The notes below the pieces were generated by a model. That model ran no database searches and had not been told where the DNA came from. It saw only the letters and a program-made list of their open reading frames with translations. Source: Tetracladium setigerum (lineage: Eukaryota > Ascomycota > Leotiomycetes > Helotiales). From it: 64,000 nucleotides of DNA. Each line of letters begins with the position of its first letter. Within the stretch, counting starts at the first letter, position 1. Of this stretch, positions 12,336-23,430 are shown piece by piece. The translations under genes were made by a program, and so were the position numbers. Where the stretch lies: NCBI GenBank assembly GCA_031472005.1, contig PZJY01000003.1, forward strand, positions 1,178,001-1,242,000. The letters are read 5' to 3'.

Positions 12336-14522
12336 ATGCTGAATTGGTGGCTTGGAAAGACCCTGGAAGGGCCCCGCGAAGGTTCATCTGCAGATACAGA
12401 AAGATGATCCCATGCTAACAAACTCGCAGATGGGAACAGTGAGCTGGAACCGCCAGAAACCCCAGCCCCAGTTTTTGCTGCTCGAGCCTTGAAGAGTGCA
12501 ATTTTTGGCACTCCGGCACGCCCAGACTATGATTCCTCGTACATCCACTCACCTGAGAAGGTAGCTCAGACAACAGCGGGCAGAGCTACTGGGAGAAAAC
12601 AACCGATCAACATGTCACCAACCAAGCCACCTGGCATTTTGTTAACACCTGGAACTGCTACAACAAGACGAAAGACTGTATCCTTTGGAAACGAGGTTGT
12701 TGATAAGGAAGTGGTCGCAGTCAAGAGGGTGAGCAAGACAGAGGATGAGCGAAAGGTGGCGAGACAATCTCGCAGCACCGCCTTAACCAAGGCGTTTGAG
12801 AGTGCCCGCGCAGAAAAGCCTACTAGAGATATACTGGACAATTCTCGGAACGCGGGGGAAGAATTGCCGCTTCTAAATCTCGATGCAGACGACGAGGAAC
12901 CAAAACGAATAACAAGACTCCAAGTCAAGAGGGAGGAGGACATTCGATCAAATCAGGAGCTCATGAAAGAGATGTTGAAGGATGATGGTGATATGACTAT
13001 GGATCTAAACGAGCCACACTCGGAATCAGGTAGATATTGGAAGGCCTACCACGAGGAGTACCATGAGGAAGCGAAGGCAGAGATGAAAAAGCTCCTCCGA
13101 TACAAGCAGATGGCTAAGAATTATGCGAAAAAGAAGGACGAAGAGAATATTGATCTTGCCGAAAAGCTGAAGGAGGAACAGCGTCGAGTAGCGACTATGG
13201 AGGATCGGTTGTCAAAGCTGTCTGCCCGAGTTGCACGATCCAGTTATCAAGGGCATGATGATGACGAAAATCCACCCGAATTGATAAAGGAGTTGGCTAG
13301 GCAGACTGCTCTTGCTGTACAGTATAGACAACAGGTCGAGCAATTCCGTGAGGCTCTTGAGGGACAAGGCATTGCTGGCCCAAAAGATCCTGCTCGGACA
13401 GAAGATCAATCAGTGCACGCCAAGCTTCTCCAGCAAGAAGTTCTTCGTCTTCAACAAACGTTATCGACGGCCGAGAAAGCAAATGCCAAGCTCCAGGACG
13501 AGAATGCTAAGCTGTTACAGCAATTACTCCACACAGATTTGAAGCTTGAACGGCAGGTAGAGAAGTATGAGAAGCGTCGACAATCGTCCGATGAGATGCG
13601 ACAGAAGAAGGACAATGCCCTCGAAACTCTCCAAAAGGCGTACGATACTTTGAAAGAGCAAGCAAAGTCTCAAAGACATGATGCGGAGAAGCTTCTGAAG
13701 AAACGCCACGAGCAAACGATGGAATTGAAGAAGGAAATCGCGTCTAAACGCAACTTAGACTCCGAGATCAAAGATCTCCAAGAGACCCTGCGAAAGAAAA
13801 CTACAGATCATAGCCGAGTAGTGGCAGAGTATGAGATTCAGATTGCTGAACTCAAGAGAGACGTAATCTTGGGTACGGACACAGCACTCGATTTACGTGC
13901 AAGCATACAGCGAGACGCGTCTCTATCAAGCTCGTTGTCAAAACATCAGGCATCGGTTGATACTCCTATCAAATTGAAGGAGAGTCAAATACCGATTGCT
14001 TCTCAGTCGATATCTCGCCCTTCTAAGGCTGCTGCTCGCCAAACCCGATCCGAAACCCCAACAGGATCGCCGCCAAAGAGCACCCAGCAAGCGCTATCTG
14101 AGCTCGTCAACAATGCAAACTCAAGCACAATTCCTCCCACAGGATTTGGGCCGGTTCAATACACGCCTGCTGCGAACCGCTACTCGGAGACCACGACAAA
14201 CAATACTGACCTTCCGATGCCGCTGGCAGGTCCATTGATGCTACAACCCCAAACACGGGCTGTCCACGAGCGCAATTGTCATCCTAGTCCTCGTCCTTCG
14301 ATTATCAACATTCCATCTAGTCCTCCAAAACCAGGCAGAATGCGACCACAAGAGTCGGACAAGGCCAGAACCCAAAGTGCATCAAGCAGGATGTCAACCA
14401 TGGAAGACTCGCGAGCGAGAAGAGAAGTTCCACCCGAGAGAGCGGCAGCTGCAAAAGCAAGATTAGAGCAGAAGAAGAAATTACTGGATGCAGGTGCAGG
14501 AAAGGAGAATATTCGAAATTAA
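12336..14522 (+). CDS. CUT12: Spindle pole body protein Cut12-like, with PP1-docking motif
   Basis: Filamentous-fungal homologue of S. pombe Cut12, a spindle pole body component controlling Polo kinase and mitotic entry. Exon 1 is 12336..12381 (MLNWWLGKTLEGPRE); exon 2 is 12430..14522, after a 48-base intron with a weak GTTCAT donor, a GCTAAC branch site and a TCGCAG acceptor. The protein is 712 residues. The N terminus contains ELEPPETPAPVFAARALK then SAIFGTP, the conserved start of this family. A canonical RVxF-type PP1-docking motif, KTVSF, lies at about 97-101. The Cut12 signature RYWKAYHEEYHEEAKAEMKK, then LLRYKQMAKNYAKKKD, begins a long coiled coil that continues to roughly residue 480. 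The tail is basic, Ser/Pro-rich and probably disordered. It is transcribed divergently from ORC2. Confidence 0.9.
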
Positions 14523-15667
14523 GCATTTGTTTCTCGGCGTCTTGCATTATGAGCATTTCCAGAGGGACTGCTCCCTTGGCGTACAGGTGCTCATTAAATT
14601 GTTTTATAACGGAGATACCATTCGAGGGGGAGTTATTCTAGCATTCATAGCAGTGGCTTACTTATTCTTTTGCTGGTGTATTCGATAGTTTATGGTTAGA
14701 ACTGCAAATGAAAAGTCTTCCCATGAACTCAGTTTGGCTTTCCGGTTTTCGGAGTTACTTTTACGTTTCTAAAAATAGAGGTTTTCTAGTGTACGCGATA
14801 GTAGACCTTTTGTGACGATAGGTATTTATTGTTGTTGTTCCTCCTCGCTTATCCCTCTGATCACAAGATGGCTTGCTTGACTCTCTGACGGAAGATACAC
14901 AGAGCAAATATATCCAGTTCCTTTTGCAAATAATTCACTATTGACATCAAAGCCCTATATTCACAATAATAGAGCTGAAGTGAATCTCTGTTTCTTTATG
15001 TGAAAGGTGATTTCTAAAACTGGCAAGGTCACCAAGTGTCTCGTGATTTGAGAAGGTATCTCGGTCTCGGTCTTTACCAAGCTTCACAAGCGGTGAGCCA
15101 AGGCAGAATGAGACCCGCCCTGCTTATCAAGATCCTCCTACCCCAGTCACTCTTTCACACCCGGTGCTCGGAAGACCCGTTCATCATTCACTCGCTGCAC
15201 TCACTTTCACTTTGAGGAGGCGGCGCGAGGCTCGGCCACCGATTGCATGACCTCTGGAAGTATTTCCATCCCTCTGCCGTGGCTTTCTCTCTCTCTCTCC
15301 CTTGCCTCACAGACGAAACCACAAACAATCTACCAGCGACAAGCAGATCCCTCTTTTGAGTTTCGATCAGACCTTGTCCGCTCCGACTAGTAACTCGCCC
15401 AACTCCTGGATCACATTACTTCAAACTTCACTTGACTTCCACCTTGTCGGTCAGCCGCGCTATTTAAAGTGTAGTCCATTCTCAAACCTACGACCGCCTT
15501 CCTCCACCCGCGAGTCATCTTCGCCTTCTCTCCTTCGATTTCCTTTTCGTCAACCTTTCACTCAGTCGGATCTACGACGCAACATTTAAGTCCTCGCGAC
15601 CTGCTCTTCCCGTCTTTACCAACTGCAGCGCTTCCGCACATCCAGAACATCCAAACATCACGCAACA
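14523..15667. other. Intergenic; long pyrimidine-rich 5' leader of CDC34
   Basis: Contains the CUT12 3' end and, from about 15170, a C/T-rich stretch typical of strong fungal promoters and leaders before the CDC34 start. The open frame at 15302-15589 lies in this C/T-rich leader and is not supported as a gene. Confidence 0.6.
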
Positions 15668-16549
15668 ATGTCGTCTACCGGTGCTAAGAACAGACTCATG
15701 GCGGAGTACAAGGGACTACAGAAGGAGAAGTGGCTCAACATCGAGGTATGCAAGCAATCTATGCGTTCGCTTCTCTCCCTCTCACTCTCTCTCAGTCGAT
15801 ATGCTGACCCGTAACATAGCTCAAGGAAGGCGGCCTCTTCATCTGGACTGTTGGTCTCATGGTTGTCAACCCCGAAAGTGCTTGGGATGGTGCCTACTTC
15901 AAGGTTAGTAGCAGGAATGGATTCAGCCTCCATCATCACAGGATACTGATCGCTCTGGCAGACTGAGATGACTTTCAGCGACAAGTACCCATACGACCCT
16001 CCCACCTTCCGATTCCTTCGACCGATCTACCATCCCAATGTCTACCCCGACGGCAAGGTTTGCATTTCCATCCTGCACGCCCCAGGCGAGGATGAACAAT
16101 CTGGGGAGATGGCTTGTGAGCGTTGGTCCTCGATTCAGGGAGTTGAGTCAGTCCTCCGATCAATCCTCCTTCTCCTCGACTCGCCAGAAATCGGATCCCC
16201 CGCCAATGTTGATGCTGGTGTTATGTACCGTGACAAGCGGGAGGACTATGACACCAAGGCACGAGAGACGGTCAAGACCTCCAAGCAAGATATCCCGGAA
16301 GGATTCGTCATGCCCTCTACCCTCCACGAGGCTCCTCCTGCTAAGATCGCCGACGATGATGATTTCTGGGCAGAGAGCGGGGATGACTTTGGTGGAAGTG
16401 ACAGCTCTGACGACTTCGACTTTGGCAACGACGAGGACGATGAGGAGGGAGGAGACCAAGAGTTCATCGACGGAGATGATGCCGAAGCTGGGGACGATGA
16501 TGAGGAAGCTGGAACCGACGAGGACGAAGACGACGATATGTCGGACTGA
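15668..16549 (+). CDS. CDC34: Ubiquitin-conjugating enzyme E2, Cdc34/Ubc3 type
   Basis: E2 that works with SCF ubiquitin ligases to drive the G1/S transition. Exons are 15668..15745, 15820..15903 and 15962..16549, all joining in phase 0; the protein is 249 residues. The UBC fold is complete: HPN motif at about 78-80, catalytic Cys about 88 (DGKVCISIL), and the Cdc34-specific acidic loop insertion HAPGEDEQSGEMACERWSS, which distinguishes it from most other E2s. The C-terminal 70 residues are extremely acidic (runs of D and E ending EDDDMSD), matching the Cdc34 tail that contacts the basic canyon of the cullin. Everything needed for activity is present. The start is fixed by family length and the typical MSSTGAKNRLM. 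Confidence 0.97.
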
Positions 16550-17539
16550 ACACAACTCACATCTGAATATTGGCGGAATCGCTTCTCCGAAGTCTTCCTC
16601 GAGATAGTCGAGAGGACGCCAATCCGGATATTCCTATTTCTTCAGCAGTCGATATACCATTTGCTTTTTTCATTCTTCTGCAGCATAGCCAGGCGCATCG
16701 GATCATGGTGGGTGGAAGGGGAGGGGAAGAGGAGTTTGCATCTTTTTTTCTGGGGGTATGGAATCATGCTTTGTGGTTCTTGTTTCTGATCCCAATAGAT
16801 ACGGCGCACTCTGGCAAAATAATCTGGTTTCTCCACTTCAAGGCGCAAAATATGGATACGGGCAGGATGCTTATGGATATGGTTCTTTGATCACAGACAT
16901 AATTGCAACCTCATTCTTCTGCACTATCCAATTTCCAATTCACAAGTGAAAACACAGTATACAAGTGCTCTAGTGAGATACACCTAGTTTTCTACAGAGA
17001 CTATGAATTTTTTTTAAACACAAGAATCATACCATTTAAAGAGTTCTCTAGTTATAGTCCTACTCACAGAACTCGATTGTTTGAGAAGCAGGAATTTGGT
17101 TTGCGTCCAAATCATGATTGATGCGAGCAGCCTCCATTACCATTGTTGCCCAATTTTTCTAGAAGTAAAAAAACATAATAAACTTGCACATAGCATTTGG
17201 TGGCATACACATCATCTTTCTTGAACCTGGAATAATGGAATGTCGATTTCCAACTTTCTCACGTGCTTGCCAAGATGGGTCATTGGCTGCAAAATGAGAG
17301 TTCCCCAAGCTATCCTTGCCCTGGATGCATCATCATCGACCAACACCCCAGCTTGCCCAAAAACCAAATCTCCCCATTATTTGAAGTCCTTCCTCATCTT
17401 TGCTCGCTGTGAAATTCCAACGAAGGTCCAAAACCCATGTACCTAGACTCTAAACCTTTCTAAACGTCTTCGCGCAAGGCGTCGTGCACATTCTCTCGAC
17501 CAACGCTCTTCGTCTACCGACAACCCCATTGCATTCAAG
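16550..17539. other. Intergenic, no gene seen
   Basis: About 1 kb of 3' and 5' flanks between CDC34 and the UBA-UIM gene. Open frames here are short and lack domains. Confidence 0.6.
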
Positions 17540-20358
17540 ATGGCGTTACAACCACAAGAGGAGGATATTGGAACTTTGATGGCCCTTTTCCCAGATATGG
17601 TTCGAGCTGAAGCACTCGCGAGACTAAAGGTGCAATTCCTAAAGGCGGATTTGGGAGAGCAAGTGGCTGATTAGGACAGGGCAACAATAACAATGTCGAG
17701 CAAGCAGTGAACGAGTTCTACGACTCGCCCGACAGCAGTCAAAAGGTATGCGAGCATGCCATCCGCAATCAGATGTACCGCAGACTAATGGTTTGTGTAG
17801 TACCGCTACGACGAGTCTCTCTTCAATATGGATAGGGATGGTGGACACAACACTCCGGGCGTTTGTATGGGGAGCCCGCCCAATTCTAAACTATACAACG
17901 ATCTAACTCTAGTTTAGCATTTCAAGTTCATGCGCCGGATGAGCTCGCGCCTACAAGCTCTGGACGATTTGATGGAGCAATGTCACGTCCACCATCTAGA
18001 GCAAACAACAAGTCACCACTCTCAAACGTTGTCGATTTGACAACTGACAATACCAACGGTGGTGGGTGATCTCCTCCAGATCTTGAAATTACAAGCTAAC
18101 ATTTCTCAAGTCAATCCGAAAAGCACCTTATACTACGGCGACGACGGTGACAGAGAGCTACAAGAGGCCATTGCCGCCTCTAGAGCCGATGCTGGACTTC
18201 CACCTCAAGCAAGTGGCACAACGAGTACAGCGCAAGTACATTTTGGTCCTGCAAACAGGAATCAATATGAACCAGGACAATGGGACATGGTTCCTTTGGG
18301 CATCTCGTCGCGAGAAATACTTCTAGATCCCGAGCCTGCGGAGCGAAAACGCGATATCAACACACCAGCCTTTCTCAAGCCAAGCGTCGGAGACCATCGA
18401 CTGGGAGCACTGGTTACCATGTATCATGAAATACCTGCAGTTCGCGAGGTTTTCCTCGACCGAAAGAGAGTCCTCGAACAATATCAATACGGTCATCATC
18501 CGGAGTGGTGGAACGGTCATAAGATTGAGGTCATAAATCTGCTTGGTGAAGTAGAGGACCTGGAGGACGAAGTACCAGTGGAGTTGCAGCGTTTGATGGC
18601 ATTTCTAGACAAGACGGACCGAAGTTACGGATCAGTTGAATCTTTGGCGAACATGAGAGATGTCAAGAAGGCGCGAAGAAGAACCACTTTCTTAGAATCT
18701 GCTGTTATGGCCGCTTGGAAGTCAAGCTCGGGGACAAACCCCGCTGGCATCAAGAAGATCTTTAGCCGAGGCGTGCAGTCTGATTCGGAAGAGAATGCAG
18801 AAGGGGAAGAATTTGCTATCCTTGAGCTCACATATCCTGGCCTTGATACTCACCAAGAGACACTCTACGACATCGCAGACGAGGTCTTATGGCCTATCAA
18901 CACTGAAGTAATGGAAAGCGCATATCTATCACATATGGCAGAGGTGATCGTCTTTAAACTTGGAGCAGATGCTGTGAGCCACAAGAAGGTCGATATACCT
19001 GCAGTCTGGTATCCAGATCGTTATATGAAGCAGAATCGTCAAGCAGCTTGGGAGATGCGCATGGCACAGTGGGAAGTCAGCAAGGAGCTGGAGCGCATCT
19101 CGATCGTCGAGGAGAAACTGACAAACTTCCCAACGCGAAATGGAAAGATTTTGAAGGTCCGTGATCTGTTTGCTGCCTCACTTCGACACGATGAGGCGAA
19201 ACTCAAGGATGCGCCTACGTCAGACTCTGATGATATGGATGGGGTGCAATATCAAGGTTCGAGCAAAACGGCAAACTTATCTGCTCAGCTACAGAAACTT
19301 GCTGATAGCATTGACCGCAAATTGACTGGTATGTTTTTGAGTTTGATTGCTACTTCTGGAGGCTAACCTCAAAATCTAGCGCTAAGCGAGCAGAGAGAAA
19401 AAGCAATAGCTACCATGCATGAGCTGTCTCAGCTGTACACCAAACAGTCTGATGATCCAGACGCTCCCAGACTAACGAAGTATTTGCTTCGCGGTGTAAG
19501 CACAACCAAAGATGTGACTTACATCTGCAGGCGTGCAGTGCCAGATTTGATTGAGATGGATCTTGGCGACGATGAGTCTAGAGAGAATCCCGACCAATGG
19601 TGGAAGATCGCCTATGTGTCTGAGGGCCATAATGCCCGCACGGTTGTCGAGGTATGTACAATCTGTTCTAGTGAGATATCAAATCTAACTATCGATAGAA
19701 AACCACCGAGGAGGCAGTTCTGGAAGCAGCAAAGAACGAGAGTAATAACGTTCTGCTTGTATACGCCAGTGAGAAAGCTATGCAGGCGGATGTCCATCCG
19801 ATCCCACAAGCCCTCGATGTAAGTGCCTCGCCTCGATTCTTGAGATATGCTGTGCTAATCAACCATTAGCATTTCGTTTATTGGGACAATTCTACCTTCA
19901 AGAAAGAGTTCCCCGCGAGTCCCATCGACCTTACAAATTCACAGTCCCCACCCAGCAAACGCAAGTTCGATAACTCGGATGCCTCAAGTCCCACCCGTGA
20001 CACCGACAGAGACTTCCGAGCCAGTTCGGAGCCACCGAGGAGTTGGGATGGGAGCGCACAGGCTGCTGCAAGGCAATTGAACTCGAGAGTGAACGTAGGC
20101 GCTCAAGAGGATGACATGGTCATCGGAATCGACCCAACTCTGCTAGGCAAGGACCAGGATCACGAGAGTGATTTGAAGGGGGTCGAGATGCAGGAACGTG
20201 TGAATGCGCCTTTGCTTGGGCAGATGCGGCGAGAGGAGAGTGACAATACGAGTTTGGAAACGATTGACCATATGGATATGGTAGTGGAGGATAGCCAGAC
20301 AGCTGAGGAGAGTGCTGCTGTTGCGCACGTGGAGATTGGGCGGAAAGGAAGTTTGTAG
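17540..20358 (+). CDS. UBA-SIM-UIM protein with degenerate USP (deubiquitinase-like) body
   Basis: Eight exons: 17540..17629, 17680..17745, 17801..17864, 17918..18061, 18111..19328, 19380..19651, 19699..19818 and 19870..20358; 820 residues. The N terminus is a UBA/CUE-like helix bundle (IGTLMALFPDMVRAEALARL), then a SUMO-interacting-type VVDLT at about 117, then a clear UIM (DRELQEAIAASRAD). This order matches USP25/USP28. The rest resembles a USP fold: a Cys-box-like segment GDHRLGALVTMYHEIPAVRE has Arg near 218 where active enzymes have Cys, and the His-box region (WWKIAYVSEGHNARTVVE, then LLVYASE) has the terminal strands but no clear catalytic dyad. It ends in a Ser/Pro-rich tail. I infer a ubiquitin/SUMO-binding pseudo-deubiquitinase; the alignment is by eye. 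The exon 4 donor could be 18059 or 18062. Confidence 0.8.
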
Positions 20359-21349
20359 ATAGTTCTCGAGAAGAGAGAGAAAATAAAGAATAGTGAAAGA
20401 ATTGGATGAGTGCGGCTCTTTCTCTGTTAGTATATTTTTGCTTGGGTAGATAAGACGATGGCCACCAAACCATCAATCAATCTTGGCGCTACTGTACCCA
20501 AGGAATGTCATTGGCAGATAGGTGCCCTACCCATGCATCGATTGAAAAGAGAAGAGAGAGAGAGAGGGATACATGCAATGAATGACCTGGACATCTACCT
20601 ACCTAGACCTAGATGGATGATTGTTAAATCTTCTCGAGTATTCTGTTCTGAAAATCCAATCACATGATTATCATCAGTCTCTCTCTGATAGTTACTTGCA
20701 AATAATGTTTTTCCGTTGTCGAAGATTCTCGAATGGTCGACCAGTAACTGGCGACCCCTCCATCATTCCTTTCCGAGTGGTTCCCATTTCGTCACCGCCA
20801 TTATTCCCGGCTGGCTGCCCAGTCAAAAGGCGCGGGGTGTGAGACTGTGTGTGCTGCCAGCACTTGATAAAAGTGGCGTTAGTTAGCAAGACCAACGAAG
20901 AACAAACACAACACTCAAACAAAGCACAACATATCAATCACATAACTTCAACGACAATATAAAGAAAGGCTCGCTGTGTCGAATCACCTTTGGCTATTTC
21001 GCTGTTTCATTGCATTGGACAATTGGCCTTGCACCACCGAGGACAAGCTGCTGGTGTTTGTTCTTATAATCAAATCACACGACGACCCGCATCCATCCAC
21101 TCTCCGCCTCACCAAACGTCACGAACCCTCTTTCCCGGCTTCGACTTGGGCACCGTTAGCAATCCATCTGAGCTCCTTTTCTCCTTTTGCTTGCAACTTT
21201 GCGGACTCATCAATTCATTCTCTGACCCGTTTCGGTATTCACGCCACAACACGCGCGAGAATTGAGTTTATCTTCCCTCTTCGATCTTCCAACAACCTCC
21301 TTCCATACCACATACACACAACCAAGACAACACGAGCTCGACCGCAACC
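20359..21349. other. Intergenic, no gene seen
   Basis: Holds the SIS1 promoter and a C/A-rich leader before 21350. Short ACCTACCTAGACCTAG text occurs near 20600. No supported gene. Confidence 0.6.
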
Positions 21350-22629
21350 ATGGTGAAAGAAACCAAACTCTACGATGTGCTCGGTCTCAAGCCCGATGCC
21401 TCGCAAGCAGACATCAAGAAAGCCTACCAGTAAGCAAATCCTCATCGCCATCACCGCCCCCTCCTTTGTTCCATTCTAACCATCCAAATAGCAAAATGGC
21501 ACTCAAAAATCACCCCGACAAGAACACAGACAATCCCAGCTCCGCCGAAAAGTTTAAGGAAGGTTCCCAAGCCTACGAAATCCTCTCCGATCCCGAGAAA
21601 CGCAAAACATACGATTCATACGGCTTAGATTTCATGATGCGCGGTGGCCCACCACCACCCGAACCCAACGCAGCCGGAGGAAATCCATACGCGGGTGCTG
21701 CAGGAGGTATGCCGGGAACATTCAATTTCAACGGTATGCCTACCGGTGCCGGATCAGGAGGAAGAAGTTTCCACTCCGAGTTCAGTACCGGAGGTGGTGG
21801 GGGCTTTACCGGCTTCAGTTTCAGCAATCCAGAGAGTATTTTTGCGGAGTTTTTGAGAGGACAAAGCGGCATGGGTGGAGGTGGAAGTTCATTCGGAGCA
21901 GATATGTTCAGCGATGAAATGCCACGTTCTTCGCCGTCGTCAGCACGTCGATCTCGCACCGCACCATTCGGTGCAGAGTCTGTGAGTAACACTGGGAGGA
22001 GGAGAGATCAGACTCCGGAAGTTACAACTGTCGAGCGTCCGCTACCCTTGACACTGGAAGAGCTATTCAGAGGATGCCACAAGAAGATGAGGATCAAGAG
22101 AAAGGCATTCGATGAAGTTACCGGCAAGCGAACAACGCAAGATAAGACGTTGGAGATGGATATCAAGCCTGGATTGAAGAAGGGCAGCAAGATTAAGTTC
22201 AAGGGAGTGGGAGATCAAGAAGAAGGTGGTCAACAGGATTTACATTTTGTTGTTGAAGAGGTAAGATTTCACCCTCGATCAGCTATCATATTATTTTAGC
22301 AAGCAAGAGAGAGCATACACTAACGATTGAAATAGAAAAAACACCCTCTGTTCACCCGTGATGGCGATGATATCCATTACACGCTGGAACTCGACTTGAA
22401 AGAATCACTCACTGGCTGGAAGAGAACAGTGACCACTATCGACGGCAAACAAATCAATATCGAAAAGAGCGGACCCACTCAACCGGGTAGTACCGAAGAA
22501 TATCCAGATCTCGGCATGCCTCTGAGTAAGAAACCAGGCGCGAGAGGCAAATTTATTGTAACGTACAATGTGCGCTTCCCGACGAGCTTGACATTTGAAC
22601 AAAAGAGGAAGTTGAAGGAAATTTTATGA
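21350..22629 (+). CDS. SIS1: Class B Hsp40 co-chaperone, Sis1/DNAJB1 type
   Basis: J-domain co-chaperone that delivers substrates to Hsp70 and stimulates its ATPase. Exons are 21350..21429, 21492..22260 and 22336..22629, 380 residues. The J domain begins TKLYDVLGLKPDASQADIKK, with the diagnostic HPD in NHPDKN just after the first intron. A long Gly/Phe-rich region follows (GGNPYAGAAGGMPGTFNF and FSTGGGGGFTGFSFSNPES), which marks Sis1-type over Ydj1-type proteins. There are no CxxCxGxG zinc repeats. The two C-terminal substrate-binding barrels include PLTLEELFRGCHKKMRIKRK and KGVGDQEEGGQQDLHFVVEE. The protein ends at KRKLKEIL without a CaaX box. The intron at the J-domain QH junction restores H-K-M. 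Confidence 0.95.
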
Positions 22630-23430
22630 GAGAATCCATTGATAGTCCGATAAGCTTTGATAATGAAGGGAGGATGCGAAAGTGATTTAATATGAGACGA
22701 ACATCTTATGGAAACGGTTTTTGTTGGAGGGGTTTTCCTAAGGCGGGAATGGTGGGGGTGGGAGGATGGCGGGCGGTGGATGTTCAATTCACATTTTGTT
22801 ATTTGTTTTGTCTGGATTTATTGGCGCAAATGGGGAGCTACGGCGTTTATGGCATGGAGCGATCGATTTGGATAGGGGACGATGAATGATGAATGAATGA
22901 AAACAAGTATAGTATACGCAAAGTTCGAGAGTAGATTGACTGGCAGCCAGAGAGGTGGGGAGAGGAGGGAAGATCGATTGGTATTTTCTTTCTTCGTTAT
23001 TAAGTGGATCGGGGCATACTGGCATTACTATTCTGACAGGTTGAATAGAGAAGCAAGGGCAATGGAATTTTATCTATATTCCTACAATGCAATACGTTAT
23101 ATAATAGATGTATGTGGTGGAGGAAGTGAAAGAAACTGGGAAAAGTTGAACGGACGTGTGAGATGATGATTTCTGAAATTATTTGAACTAACTGAACATC
23201 TAAAATTCTGGAAAGCAATTTTATTCTGAATAAAAAATGCAGAGATCCCAGTGATAACAGCCTTCTACGTACTAGAATGCCCAATTTACTGCGCCTAGCT
23301 GTAACCCGTCCTTGTGGTTTTAAGCGAGACTTTAGCGAGTTTGTTGATGTTTTGATTCAGATAATTGATTCTTTTGATTTGATAGAACACCACCAAACAA
23401 TCTATTCTCCCAAAATTAATATACACCCCA
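22630..23430. other. Convergent intergenic region
   Basis: 3' flanks of SIS1 (+) and the alpha-galactosidase (-). AT-rich towards 23100-23430. No gene seen. Confidence 0.6.
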
